Of a stretch of 64,000 nucleotides of DNA, positions 18,635 to 29,245 are shown piece after piece. The DNA is taken from positions 1 through 64,000 of the forward strand of contig OOIN01000001.1 in the NCBI GenBank assembly GCA_900323505.1, written 5' to 3'. How positions within the stretch are numbered: position 1 is the stretch's first letter; each line of letters starts with the position of its first letter. The notes below the pieces were generated by a model. That model saw nothing but the letters and a program-made list of their open reading frames with translations. It did not search any database and was not told the DNA's origin. Position numbers and translations under genes: made by a program. The DNA is from Ustilago trichophora. Taxonomy: Eukaryota > Basidiomycota > Ustilaginomycetes > Ustilaginales > Ustilaginaceae.

Positions 18635-21001
18635 ATGGCTTCAGCAGCGACCGCAACCAACTTTCGAGCTGTAGAAGCTTCGACTTCATCTTCGTCGGTT
18701 GCAGCGTGCTCCCATCATCGACGTGGTGCTGATTGTTCTGCTTCACCCGTCTCTCCCAGATCGCCTGCACCTTCGTCCTCGTCGTCGACGACAGCACAAC
18801 CCAAACAGCGCTCTCGAGCGGCGACCACCCCTCATTCTGCCCGGCTATCACATCGCGGTCACCACTCGGACCACTATCCGTCATCGAAACTCGACTCCGC
18901 ATCATCTCGCAAGTCACTGACACGTAAACCGAACAGCGCACCACTCCGCATCTCTCCCGACCCCCCAACCCTCCTCGCCTTCGCTTCATCTTTTCAAACC
19001 CTGCTCGACTCTCAAGCGCCCATCTCTTCGACACACTCGGCCTATTCTGAGCTGCTCTCCGTCTCCTCTTCAGCATTCCCACCTTCCACATTGCCCATCT
19101 CGGCTCTGACGGATTTGATCAACGCCAACGCGACCCCTTCCACCTCTTCCTCGTCCAAATCCTCCTTCTCTTCCGTCTCGACGAGTCTGGTTGACAACAG
19201 CAACATGACTGGTTCCGTGGCAACAGCTACAACCGCCGGGTTAGATTTGCTCGGGATTCTCGCCGAGGAGGTTGACTGGGATCCTCAACAGCGACAATTG
19301 GCAGTACTTGGTCAGACGCTGCAGAGTCATCACGAAGCGAAACAAAAGCTGTGGGCCGGCCACATTTTGGGAAGCCTCGGTCTGATCGAACCGGACGGTA
19401 GCCGTCGCAACAGCTTTTCCACACTCAACTCTGGAATCTTGCCAAAGGCCGAAGGTGGCTATGTCAAAGCTCGGGAAGCAGAGCAGAAAACCAAGCAGCA
19501 GCAGCAATCACAACGTAGAACAAATCCTCACGGCGATGATCCACTCAACACCATGACTTTGACAAAGAGGACTGCGCTGTTTTACGAGAACCTCTACGAA
19601 CGGTTGTGTCCGGGCATCGTGCCGAGGGCCTACATCTACCCGAAGCTCGGGAGGAAGAGCCATGATCAAGACCCGACATTTGCAGCGCTGGCGTTGTCGA
19701 TCTCCCTGCTTGGATTGCTTGGACTCTCCCTTCCCACCACTCCTACTCGCGCTGGCGAAGCGGGGCTCGCCGCAGAGCTGGCGAAACCTTTCACCATGCC
19801 CGCAGCCGCACCTCTGGCGAGCGAGAAGCGCACCCGTGCACAATCGCCAGGTGAGCTTAGGATGGAAGCAGTCCGCCTTATCGAAAAGGTCCTTCTCCTA
19901 CGCCTCTCCTCCACCGGAGGAGGGATAGCCTTTGGACAGACTCCTACGCTCGAAAGTGTGCTCACTAGCTTCTTCCTCTCGATCGCACTCCACAACTTCG
20001 ACGAGGCGGACGACGCCGGAGAATTGGGTAGCTTTGCCGAGTGGAAGGATGCGAGCTTTTTCCGCTTTTGCGAGGCCGTGACGCTTGCCAAGATTCTCGG
20101 GATCGATAGAGTCGGGTCGAACGCGGCAGCGGGGGGAAGCGAGGGAGAGATGAGCGAAGAAGTGAGGGTATGGGCGCTGCTGGTCCGTGCAGAGCGCTGG
20201 TGGAGCGAGAGGAGGGTCGGGTATGTTTGTCAGATGGAGGCTTCGTCCTTGCGAGATGGCCACGGAGGCAGTCGGAAGCGGCTCATATCCGACCACAACG
20301 ATGAAGATCACGCATCCATCGCATCGAAACACCTGCGTACGGCCTCTGTCTTAGAACCACTGTCCTTCCTCACCAAGCTAGGTTTCAGCACTGTGTACGA
20401 GGACCTGATCTACCGTTTTGGCGAGCACGTGGACTGCTGGTCCGCACGCTGCCACCCTTCCACCTGCCACATGCTCACCACCTCGGCGGCCATCTCGATC
20501 CATGACTCGCTCGCATCCCTCGACCTCAGCCACAACCACAACAATCGCGATCCAATTTTGCTTGACCTAGCCCGTCAGACCCTGCGAGCAAAACTCTGGC
20601 TCGCCTGTCTTCATCACAACTTCATTTCCACCGTTCAACATCACTCTGCCGCCGCACCTCTGAGACCGGATCAACCCCTCCATATCGCACTGGACACACT
20701 GGACCTGCTGGAAGACTTGGATGCGCTTGTACTGCGCTCTTCTACCGGGACCATGATGGCAGAAGCCGTGCGCGAGGCGATATTGGAGATCCGAGAATGC
20801 GTCGCCAAGCTGCCAGGGAGCAGATTCGCAGGGGAAAGCTTCTCGTTCGAGCTCATTGATGCGGCGGACGAAAGCGAGCATGGATCTCCAAGAGGAACGC
20901 AGGAGGGGATCAAGTCGAATTCAACGACAACGATCAACAGAGCGGCTGTGTCGGTGATCGATAACCTGGATCGCTTTTTGAATCGTGTTGTTGGTCACTA
21001 A
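18635..21001 (+). CDS. Fungal transcription-factor-like protein (fungal_trans middle homology region), 788 aa
   Basis: Begins with a Ser/Thr/Pro-rich, low-complexity stretch (1-200) and has a folded central and C-terminal part. The region from about 310 to 560 (TALFYENLYERLCPGIVPRA; EWKDASFFRFCEAVTLAKIL; VWALLVRAERWWSERRVGYV) follows the pattern of the fungal-specific transcription factor domain found behind Zn2Cys6 clusters, including the LLxxERWWxERR-like segment. No Zn2Cys6 cluster or other DNA-binding motif is visible in this frame, so it may work as a co-regulator, bind DNA through a partner, or have lost or never had an upstream exon. A Gln/Lys-rich patch lies near 285-297. Target genes unknown. 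The long upstream intergenic region fits a regulator. Confidence 0.65.
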   Translation: MASAATATNFRAVEASTSSSSVAACSHHRRGADCSASPVSPRSPAPSSSSSTTAQPKQRSRAATTPHSARLSHRGHHSDHYPSSKLDSASSRKSLTRKPNSAPLRISPDPPTLLAFASSFQTLLDSQAPISSTHSAYSELLSVSSSAFPPSTLPISALTDLINANATPSTSSSSKSSFSSVSTSLVDNSNMTGSVATATTAGLDLLGILAEEVDWDPQQRQLAVLGQTLQSHHEAKQKLWAGHILGSLGLIEPDGSRRNSFSTLNSGILPKAEGGYVKAREAEQKTKQQQQSQRRTNPHGDDPLNTMTLTKRTALFYENLYERLCPGIVPRAYIYPKLGRKSHDQDPTFAALALSISLLGLLGLSLPTTPTRAGEAGLAAELAKPFTMPAAAPLASEKRTRAQSPGELRMEAVRLIEKVLLLRLSSTGGGIAFGQTPTLESVLTSFFLSIALHNFDEADDAGELGSFAEWKDASFFRFCEAVTLAKILGIDRVGSNAAAGGSEGEMSEEVRVWALLVRAERWWSERRVGYVCQMEASSLRDGHGGSRKRLISDHNDEDHASIASKHLRTASVLEPLSFLTKLGFSTVYEDLIYRFGEHVDCWSARCHPSTCHMLTTSAAISIHDSLASLDLSHNHNNRDPILLDLARQTLRAKLWLACLHHNFISTVQHHSAAAPLRPDQPLHIALDTLDLLEDLDALVLRSSTGTMMAEAVREAILEIRECVAKLPGSRFAGESFSFELIDAADESEHGSPRGTQEGIKSNSTTTINRAAVSVIDNLDRFLNRVVGH

Positions 21002-21246
21002 GTATACATGTACATCAACTTACTCTTAATCTACCGTTTGTCATGGGAGCCTACTTATGTGTGAAAGTGTGCTCACTGCGAGCCGCCGCTGCCAAAGTTG
21101 AGGTCGGAAGAGACTAATTTTTTCGACCGCCGAAGAAGCGAGATATGAGATAGAGAATGGTGACGAGTGTGGCATTGCAAAATGTAGTGCAACGCTGATG
21201 CTATATGGTTCCTTTACTGCTTGTCGAGATTCCGGGTGATTACGAC

Positions 21247-22171
21247 TTACACCTGTCTTCGAACGTCCTGCCCAATGATTGGCCTCTCCCTATTCACCTT
21301 TGACTTCTTCAAAGCCTCCAAGTCAACCTCCTCCTTACCCAACAAGGCCTCCTCCAGCCGCTTATCATCGTTCAACTCCCTATCGAGGGCTTGGCCGACT
21401 CTGCCCTCGAATCCGGTCTTGTCCTTGGCTGCGCGTTCTTCCGCCCTAGTCTGTTGCCAGTGTGTTGGTGCTCTACCTGGCAAAGTGGTTACTGTGCCAT
21501 GCTGCAACGGTGCGTCGGTAGGTGTGACCGGTGGCGCAGGGACAGAGGCGGCAGACTGCTGACCGTAGTAGAATGATCCAGCCAATGCGGCGAGCACAGT
21601 CAGACCTTGGAAGCCAACGCGCCATCGCAAGGCTTTGTTGAACTGATCCCTGTTGCCCGTGCGGAGGTGGTTGGAGGCTACAATCAGTGCTCCACAAGTG
21701 AGGAGGGAGCCTGTTGTGGGCCAAACGTTTTCCAAGTGGGTTGAGATGCAGGATTGCACAAGTTTGTTCGAAGCAACACGGCAGCATACGGTCGAAAAAG
21801 CGTTTTCAGGTCCAACGTGGAGAGATTGCGAGCCAGAAAGAGTTTGTGCGCCCATGGAAACGTTGTAATATTGGAATAAAGGTCAAGACAGCATCACATG
21901 AGAATCGTCGCATGGTTCGCATAGATGTTAGAAAGTCAGAGCCATCAGCAAACCACTCCCGGAGACTACCATACGATAAAGTAACACACATACCAATAGG
22001 AACCAGAGGCTGCTCGCGCATCTTCCGGAAAAACTTATCCTTGGGAGCCTCTGGCATTTCGGAGCCGATCATATCTCCACCGTACTGTCCGTTGCTGAAA
22101 GACGAGGAAGCGGTGGGATCACCGGGCTGCTGCTGCTCCTGGACTAGGTCGGCGTTTGGTAGTCCCGACAT
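21247..22171 (-). CDS. RCF1: Rcf1-like respiratory supercomplex factor (HIG1 domain)
   Basis: Two exons: 22171-21994 and 21710-21247, joined over a 283-nt intron (GTATGT...ACAACAG, phase 1); product 213 aa. The HIG1 domain spans the junction: REQPLVPIG-SLLTCGALIVASNHLRTG, then NKALRWRVGFQGLTVLAALAGSFYYG, giving two membrane segments in the inner mitochondrial membrane. The QIL-type signature expected after HIG1 is represented by the RWRVGFQG part. The C-terminal third is charged and helical (EALLGKEEVDLEALKKSK). Rcf1 associates with cytochrome c oxidase and bc1-oxidase supercomplexes. The stop at 21247 overlaps a GTGTAAGT donor-like sequence, so a short extra 3' exon cannot be fully excluded. 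Family assignment is firm. Confidence 0.92.
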
Positions 22172-22720
22172 TCTTGCTCTCTTCTTGTGCTGAATACCTG
22201 GTAGTTATGGGGTGTGTTACCAAGAAGTTGCGTTTCGGCAATCGCAAAGAAGTGGTCGCTTTTGGCCCGCTATGGCGATATGAGGAATGGGAAAGACAAA
22301 AAGGAGGGAGGTGGTTGTGTCCAGTGATGATGCTTGTCAAGAACGCAGAGGCTAATGGTCGGGGCACTGTCGCTGACCAAGACATCAGAAGAATTTGGGT
22401 GGAGGTCTGCCCGATATCATTCTGAATGTGCCTATCGCCGATCCGATTCAATTTCACTCTGTTTGGTTCGGCACACTCTCACTTTCCTCGACTTGCCACA
22501 CACGCAGCGCAAACACCCTTCTTTCTATGTCATTACATTCTCAGAATGTCTCTTGTTGATTCTAGTGGGACAATCCCGGGACAGGTATGCGGTGGAGGAG
22601 TACAAATTACAATTGGAGCATTAGGCGTGACGGGACATGAAACGTTCGACTTGGAAAGGGTGGGGATTGCGTCCGGTTGGAGAGGGAAGGCATATTTAGG
22701 GCGCTTCTCTTTCTCTCTGT
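22172..22720. other. Intergenic, nothing recognised
   Basis: About 550 bp between the permease 3' end and the RCF1 start (tandem genes on the minus strand); holds the RCF1 promoter. Confidence 0.45.
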
Positions 22721-24226
22721 CTATCCGATAGGTGCGCAAGCGAACGAGCTTCGTACGGTACCGTCCTTGTACTGGTCTGAGATACCCTTGACGGAAGCAT
22801 AAGTTCCGCATCCGAGAATGAGCAGACCCAGCAGGAAGACGGCGGCGTTGATAACACTGAGAATGGTGTTCCAGCGGGTTGCGTTCCACTTACCCTCCTT
22901 GATGAGCAAGAACCACATGAGTGCGGGGAAGTAGAAGGTAAAACCAGAAATGAAGAGGGCCGACATGATACCAAGCAGCTCTGAGAAGAAGGGGATGGCC
23001 TCGGCAATGACAAAGGCAATGACGGTGATGAAGGCAACAAGGCCGAGCCACGTCGTCCAGCCCATGAAAGTGTTGACGTATCGGATGACCGAGTTCTTGA
23101 AGACTCGACCGTGAACGTATCGTGCAACAACGGTGGTGTTGATGGAACCCGAGATGAAGATGACGGGAAGAGCAATACCGAAAGCGACCTTCGAGAGCGT
23201 GGTACCAGCGGAAAGCAGAGCGGGGGAAGCGACATCGGTACCGACAAAGGCGTAGATGAGAGCACCGGTCAGAGTGTAGATGACGATTTCGATAATACCG
23301 AGCGCCCAGATACTCTTGACGTAGTCGGTAGGAGTGTGCATCTCGTCCATGAACGAAAACTGGCAAACAGCGAACGAGTAGGCAAAGACAATGTTGGTGA
23401 GAGCAACCCAGGCCTCAGCAAAGGTGGTGCCTGGCTTGGGCCAAGCAGACCACTCGTGTGGGTTGGTGGCTGCTACAACATTGTTGGACCTAATACCCGT
23501 GCCGATGATGGTGACACCGATGGCAATGATGATCGATGCAAAGTCGATGTAGCCCAAGACGGCGACCTCGGAGAAGGTGGGAGGCACAGCGACGATGAAA
23601 AGAATGATGGCCGAGATCACACCAAACACGACCGAGCAGAGGGCGTCATTGCTGAGGTTGAGGAAGGCGATGGTACCAGTCAAGCAGTGGGAACCGACCA
23701 GCAGTGTCAACTGAAGTGCAAACATGGCACCGATCAGCTCGTAACCGAATCGACCCATCATGAGCTGACCGGCATCAGCGTAATGCGAGACCTGGGGGAA
23801 CTTGATCTTGACCTGGCCGACAATGTAACTGGTGTAGATAGCAATGATACCGACGCCAATGCAGACAATAACACCAGCAACCATACCGAGAGTTGCAAAC
23901 GCCGAGGGGATCGAGAGGGCACCGAGAGCAATAGCCTCGACAATCAAGCAGATGGTGAGCTTTTTCCAGCCGAGACGGTGGAATTTGTGGTCACCCTCGG
24001 AGCGCTTCTGCTGCTCGTACATGTAGTCCTCCTCGCTGCGATACTGCTCTCGCTTCTCGCCAAACATGGTCTGGGAGATTGGCTGGCCTGCTGTCTCCTT
24101 GACAGCATCATCTTGAGGCTTGATCGAGTCCTGAGCACCGGACTTTTCGACGTCAACGGTCTGTGTTGGCGAGACCGAGCCGCTGGATCGGTCACCGATA
24201 GGAGATTGATGGCCAGTCGAAGCCAT
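22721..24226 (-). CDS. Amino acid permease, AAAP (Aa_trans) family, 501 aa
   Basis: The start is the first ATG (MASTGHQSPIG); the frame upstream to 24343 opens only at a TTG. A cytosolic N-terminus of about 110 residues (acidic, ending HKFHRLGWKKLTICLIVEAI) leads into about eleven hydrophobic segments. Segment 1 carries EAIALGALSIPSAFATLGM, the substrate-binding helix pattern of the AAAP family; NIVFAYSFAVCQFSFMDEM is the usual conserved segment. Closest known type by my reading is the Neurospora Mtr-like neutral/aromatic amino acid permease rather than vacuolar AVTs, but this is uncertain. Probably plasma membrane, proton-coupled. The Lys/Ser-rich N-terminus offers sites for ubiquitin-regulated turnover (inference). 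Single exon. Confidence 0.9.
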   Translation of the reverse strand: MASTGHQSPIGDRSSGSVSPTQTVDVEKSGAQDSIKPQDDAVKETAGQPISQTMFGEKREQYRSEEDYMYEQQKRSEGDHKFHRLGWKKLTICLIVEAIALGALSIPSAFATLGMVAGVIVCIGVGIIAIYTSYIVGQVKIKFPQVSHYADAGQLMMGRFGYELIGAMFALQLTLLVGSHCLTGTIAFLNLSNDALCSVVFGVISAIILFIVAVPPTFSEVAVLGYIDFASIIIAIGVTIIGTGIRSNNVVAATNPHEWSAWPKPGTTFAEAWVALTNIVFAYSFAVCQFSFMDEMHTPTDYVKSIWALGIIEIVIYTLTGALIYAFVGTDVASPALLSAGTTLSKVAFGIALPVIFISGSINTTVVARYVHGRVFKNSVIRYVNTFMGWTTWLGLVAFITVIAFVIAEAIPFFSELLGIMSALFISGFTFYFPALMWFLLIKEGKWNATRWNTILSVINAAVFLLGLLILGCGTYASVKGISDQYKDGTVRSSFACAPIG

Positions 24227-27200
24227 TGTGAAGAGCAAAGAGGGGTGGACAGGCGCTGCTCGTTGGCACAGCTCTTGGGCTAGTCTTGTTCGACAGAGGC
24301 AAAGGTAGCGATGGTGGACCCTGACGATGCGGGGAAGAAGCAAAGTGGGGAGGACAAGGTGTGGTGAGACGAGAGGTGATGGTCAAGAGGAGAGGGACAA
24401 AGAGGAGATTTGAGGACGATGCAAATGCAGATGAAGAAAAGAGGAGAGGACCAATGACAAGACACTTTTTTTAGGTGTGGAGAGGCAAAGGAGAAGAGCG
24501 ACGTGCGCGCCAACCTGAGAGATGTGACTAAAACCGAACCCCTGCCTGCATTGTACGCCGACTAACTAAGCCATGCGACACTGGGACCTTATCATTGCCA
24601 CACTGCGCACGAGCGAGCGTTGTCGCCTCTCACACGACTTGGAAGTTAAGATGGTTACTGTACGAATTGTGTGGGTGGGGATGGTTTTGATGCGCCCTCT
24701 CAATCCTTTGCAACGTTGCAACGCGATTCGATACAATGCGATGACAACCCGCTTATCGACTTTGTGCCCACATGCTATCATCAGCTTTTTTCTCCTTCTT
24801 GTGTGTGGGCTCGTTAGCAGCATACGACTCTCGCTTTTCCCCACTCGAGTTCACTTCTGGAGATAGCAGCGATAGGATGGGCTGCTCGGTCACAAGGCCT
24901 TTGAAGACAATTCATGCGACCGCCGCGAGCACCAAGACGGCACAGCCGAGAGAGAGAGAGAGGTTAGTGAATTCGTATCAGCGCCACTGACGGCAAACGG
25001 CAAAACAGTTCTTTGACGACGACCAAAACACTTCTTTGACACAGACTACTCTGACACACGCCAAAGAGCAGCTTCAAGCGGCGGCAAAATGGTTTTTTGG
25101 GCTCTCTGAAAATCACCCGAACGTCGGCTCTATTCAACAGGAGCAAGAGCAAGACGAGCCAGAGAAAACATTCCGGCATGCAGCTCAACTGCCGCACTAA
25201 AAATTTTCAAAATCAGAAGGCTGAAGCGACTGAAGCGAGCCTTGCTTTGTTTACTTTTATTGATTTTTGTGTAAAAGAAAATCCCACCTCATCATCGACG
25301 CAAACCACCAGCCCAGTCAGCCAGCTAAGAGCGACCAACACCGACCAAAGGCTTTGCAAAGGAAATCAAGCTCAAGCTATCTCTTTGTTGGCCTATCATC
25401 TCGCAGTCCACCAATCGTTTGGCTTGCCTTTATCTCGCTGTGGTGGGGAGCTATGGTGGGGAGTCGGGCCGATAAAAGTGGGCGAAGGGGATTGCGCGTG
25501 GCCCATTGGATGGAGGCAGCAAAAGCGATGGAACGACCGTCGACTTTGATGAAAGGCCAGCAGGGGTGGGAGTGATTGAGTCAGACGAGCCTGTAGGAAA
25601 AAGGCGAGAGGGAGTGAAAGCGTCTAATTCTGAGGTGTATGACCAAAGCGTGGTCATGAGACGCTACCTGCAAAGTTTCGATGTATCCGAGGTCATTTTA
25701 AGCCAGACACCAATCACAGTCCATGTTGAGCTCAACAATTTCTCATCAATGCGGCAGCAGTATCTTCTGACTGGTCGCTTTTTGTTTCTTTTGCCTGCCG
25801 CGGGACAAGAACAATTCGGCTTGAGCAAAGGGCTGCTTTGTTACTGGCGCACTAAAAGATCCACCAACTCAATGCATTTCGGATCCTTCCGAGATGATGA
25901 TCGGCTTTGCATCCCACTTTCAAACTGTACTGTACTCATTCGGAGACTTCCGACATTACAGTTCAGCAGCTGTTTTCTCAACAAAGTCTTCGGTCACAAA
26001 AAAGCAAGGTCACAGGGCCTGTGTATCATCATTCTGTCTCGAGCGGCTTTTGTGGGGATGGGAGGGAAGGGCTGCTTCTGTAAGGCTGCCTACCCACTTT
26101 TGGCCGGTGACGTTGTTTGCATGAACAGTAGGGGGAAAAAAGTATCTTTTTTCTTTTATTGGGACGACGGCTCGCTTGTAAAGAGAAAAAAAAAAAAAAA
26201 AAAAAAAAAAAAGCCTCATGGATCGGAGTCGGCGGCAAATGTCAAAGTCGAAACCGAAATTGTCCTAACGAATCGGCGGCGTCTGATCTCATTTCTCTTC
26301 GCTTCTCTCTCGCGTTTCCAAAATCGCGGCCCGGTCGGCCCCTGAGCAGCAAAGCCGAAGCCCGATGCTTCCCACCCGTCGCTTTTCGGACTCGATGCGT
26401 ACGTCTCAGTTCTGTGCGCAGTCGATAAGAGTTCATTGCTTGGAAAGGCTGATGCCCTTATTCAAGGCCGGGAACGCAGAATCTGAGAGTGGAACGCAAA
26501 GGCGCAATTCGAGAGGTGCGGCGGCTTTGCCGAAATAGCGATTCTGCGGCGGGAGACGGGAACGCGTCGCTTCTTCTTCTACTTCTAGGACGCCAAGCAC
26601 TGCAGGCCCTGCTGATCAGTGTCGCTGTGCCTACATTTTGCTGAAGATTCGCGTGTATCGGCGACGGAGAATTTTTTTACCTTGCTTTGCACCCTCAATA
26701 CCTGGCCCCTCTGCTTGAAAATTGGATCCCTCAAATCAGAGCTGCAGAGGGTCGGTCGTCGTCGGTGTGAAGCCTAACCTTCTTCAACAGAGAGCTTTGT
26801 CTCCCCCCGCTCTTATCTAGGTCGTCTATGATCCTAAAATCCCTTCATCGCAAGATAGCAGTAAGTATTCAAACCAATCTCGATAAGCGGCTCTGCAGTG
26901 GTCTGCGCGGAACAGAACGGTTGCGACAGATGAGCACTGTAGCCATCGCTTAAAACGAGGGACATGCACAGAAGGACATTCTTCGGTGCATCCACAATTT
27001 TTGCATAAATTTTTTTGTTTGCCATTCGGGAGCATGGTCACAGGACATTGCTTGAACAAATCGGAAGAACTCGCCGGTCGAGTTCTGATTCAGCGAGGTC
27101 AAGAAGCCTGACCTTGATTGGCCTTTCAGTCAGATGGTCCATGGACCGAGTTTTGAGTTGAAGGTAGCGGGATATTTCCGTTCCGTTCGAGATTAGATGT

Positions 27201-27513
27201 GTGTACTGTACGTTTGTCTCGGAAGGAAAGAAAATCGTCAAAATCACGGATACCAAAGTTGGACATGCTGCGATCCTTACGATCAGCGCTGTCGTTTGGC
27301 GTGACGCCTTGTACGCCTTCATGTAGCGTTCGTTTGCTGGACTGATCACGCATGTGTGCATGTGCGATGCTTTCAGTGGCGAGCTAAGGACGAACGAGCC
27401 GATCATGAACGTTGATCACATCTTATGGCATCTGAGCAAGTCAAAGATGTCCAGCCACAAGATGCAGGAAAAAAATTGGAAATCAAAAGGAAATTGACGG
27501 TTACAAAAAAGCG
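24227..27513. other. 3.3-kb gene-poor block
   Basis: No gene recognised. It holds the permease promoter, TACTGTAC at 24656, GTACTGTAC at 25927 and 27203, and a 27-nt A run at 26186-26212. A 279-codon plus frame (25506-26345) runs through the A run as poly-Lys and looks like chance. Confidence 0.55.
26186..26212. repeat. Poly(A) tract, 27 nt
   Basis: Uninterrupted A run in an intergenic block. Could be a nucleosome-excluding dA:dT tract or the tail of a retroposed sequence; no target-site duplication was recognised. Confidence 0.9.
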
Positions 27514-27522
27514 AAAAAAAAA
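27514..27522 (-). terminator. Pol III terminator of tRNA-Lys
   Basis: A run of nine T on the minus strand, beginning six bases after the tRNA discriminator base; sufficient for RNA polymerase III termination. Confidence 0.85.
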
Positions 27523-27528
27523 GTAATC

Positions 27529-27634
27529 CTCCCAACGTGGGGCTCGAACCCACGACATTCAGATGAACTCCGAGACAAGCTCGGAAACCCTTGTATATAA
27601 GAGTCTGACGCTCTACCGACTGAGCTAGCCGGGA
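27529..27634 (-). tRNA. tRNA-Lys(CUU) with a 33-nt intron
   Basis: The minus strand folds as a complete tRNA: acceptor TCCCGGC pairs with GTTGGGA (two G-U), D arm GCTCAGTCGGTAGAGC, anticodon stem TCAGA/TCTGA, T arm CGTGGGTTCGAGCCCCACG, discriminator G. The anticodon loop reads CTCTTA then the intron then A, so the anticodon is CUU (lysine). The intron (27565-27597) starts directly after position 37, the canonical site, and contains CCGAG/CTCGG that can form its own hairpin. A and B boxes are intact and a T9 terminator follows. Mature length 73 nt before CCA. Confidence 0.97.
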
Positions 27635-28165
27635 TAGGATATTCTGAGTCTTGTAAAGTTGTATACATATAAGGTTGAGTTGGGTGAAAAGAGCTGCCAA
27701 AGGTCCCCTTGGTCCTCCACCGAAAGGGCCTGCTGCAAACCACCGCAAAGTAGATTAGGTGGGCTTCAGTCCTCAGACGAAGAGTTTCTGCCATGTCAAT
27801 GCAGTTGATCAAAGTTTTTCAGAATCGCCTGGTGGCTCGTGCCGGCGGTGGGACGTGATGAGGCGAGGTGATGTATGGTCGGATCGCGTGCCTGAGATTA
27901 TCCTTGGGTGACAACGGGTGGGCTGAACAACAGATGAAGGTGAGGTTTCACGATACCGTCCCCGACGCCGCCGAGAATCTGGTGATAGCTCGGTGTCCAC
28001 ATAGTGGCACAGAGTGGGGCTGGCAGATCTCAGAGCAGTCTGAAATAACCTCAGCAACCTTGGGGCAGGTTTTGGTCTCGCATATAAGCCTGGCCTGGCG
28101 TTGCCCCAGAACATTCTCCTCACTCAACTCAATCTAACCGCTATTTTGACCTTTTTGTTATCAAC
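27635..28165. other. Intergenic, promoter of the secreted-protein gene
   Basis: About 530 bp. CATATAAGCC at about 28080 is a TATA-like box some 85 bp before the ATG; otherwise nothing recognised. Confidence 0.5.
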
Positions 28166-29245
28166 ATGCTGAGCGCCACTCGATCAGCTCTTCTGTCGAC
28201 CCTCCTCGTTGCCATGGCTTCTGTGCCTCTGGGCGCCCTCGCTAGCATCCAGCATTCGGCGATGCCCCTCGACAAGCGCCAAGCTGCTTCTGACGGCAGT
28301 GAATGCTGGACCGATTATGCCAAGAAGCCGGAATGCACCATGCTTCAAGTATCTTACTTCGAGGATGCCGAATGCCGCAAGCCTCTTGGTCTGTTCAAAG
28401 CTGATCCCAACGCGATGATCAAGGACAACACCCAGATGGTGTGGGATGGCGCTTTGACGAGATCGTTGAAGAAGTCCTTTGGCTCGCTCCGCGTGGTCGG
28501 TGCGGTTCCTGGATTTGGGCTGGGTTTCGCTAGGGAAGCCGAGTCGGACACGGTCGTACAGAACATGGCGTGGATGTCTGCCGCTGAGACCTATAGGGTT
28601 TTCCAGAGCAAGTCGTGCGTCACCTTCCCCAACCTGGACGCCAGCAAGATTGGCGTATGGTCCGTCAGAGCGGAGACCAGCCTCAACTCGGACGGTTATG
28701 TGTGGAACCCTTTCAATGTTCCCCTTAAGAACAGCGGCTATCAGTGCAACAAGCGAAGGCGCTCAGTTGCCAATCAATCCAGCGCATCATCCGCCGTGTG
28801 CCTCGAAGGCGCTTCTTGGGGAGGCGGAGGAGTCCTCGAACTATACACCACAGAAAATTGCACCCCGGACCCCAAGGACAAGAACTCGGTCAAGAGGCAA
28901 CTCTACAGCACCGTGCAGTGCACTCCGCTGTCCATGACCAATTACAAGTCATTCAAGGCTATTGCGCCCTCGGGAATCACCATTGATCCTGTCTTCAGTC
29001 CTGTCTACTACGACTTGGGCCAGCAATCGGGCTACCACGCCTGCGCTCAGAAGGATGTTTCTTCTGCGCCCTTCAAGCCCAACGCTTGCCAGAAGGCGGC
29101 TGGAAACGACATGTTTGTCGGTATCTACGGCAACGACCCCACCTATAAGCAGCCAGTTCCTGGCCCTGGTGATAAGGTCCTGCGCAAGTCTCACGGTAAT
29201 CTGCTCTTGGGCCCAGGTCCGCACACTACAAACCCGCACCACTAG
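28166..29245 (+). CDS. Secreted cysteine-containing protein with Kex2 site, 359 aa (candidate effector or cell-wall protein)
   Basis: Starts MLSATRSALLSTLLVAMASV..., a clear signal peptide with likely cleavage after the Ala-rich LGALA (about residue 26). A pro-piece ends in LDKR at 37-38, a Kex2 processing site. Further dibasic sites are KRRR (196-199) and VKR (242-244). The mature part has ten cysteines (47, 57, 70, 151, 194, 212, 232, 252, 293, 308), an even number fitting disulfides, and no membrane segment or GPI signal. The C-terminus is Gly/Pro/His-rich. No known fold is recognised. Such proteins in smuts include effectors and wall-associated proteins, but this gene sits alone, not in an effector cluster. 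Single exon. Function unknown. Confidence 0.85.
   Translation: MLSATRSALLSTLLVAMASVPLGALASIQHSAMPLDKRQAASDGSECWTDYAKKPECTMLQVSYFEDAECRKPLGLFKADPNAMIKDNTQMVWDGALTRSLKKSFGSLRVVGAVPGFGLGFAREAESDTVVQNMAWMSAAETYRVFQSKSCVTFPNLDASKIGVWSVRAETSLNSDGYVWNPFNVPLKNSGYQCNKRRRSVANQSSASSAVCLEGASWGGGGVLELYTTENCTPDPKDKNSVKRQLYSTVQCTPLSMTNYKSFKAIAPSGITIDPVFSPVYYDLGQQSGYHACAQKDVSSAPFKPNACQKAAGNDMFVGIYGNDPTYKQPVPGPGDKVLRKSHGNLLLGPGPHTTNPHH

Noticed and set aside
23111..24283. 390-codon plus-strand frame rich in Asp, Gly and Glu
   Set aside because: Exactly antisense to the amino acid permease, whose codon bias keeps the opposite frame open.
25506..26345. 279-codon plus-strand frame
   Set aside because: Runs through the 27-nt A run as poly-Lys; no recognisable domain.
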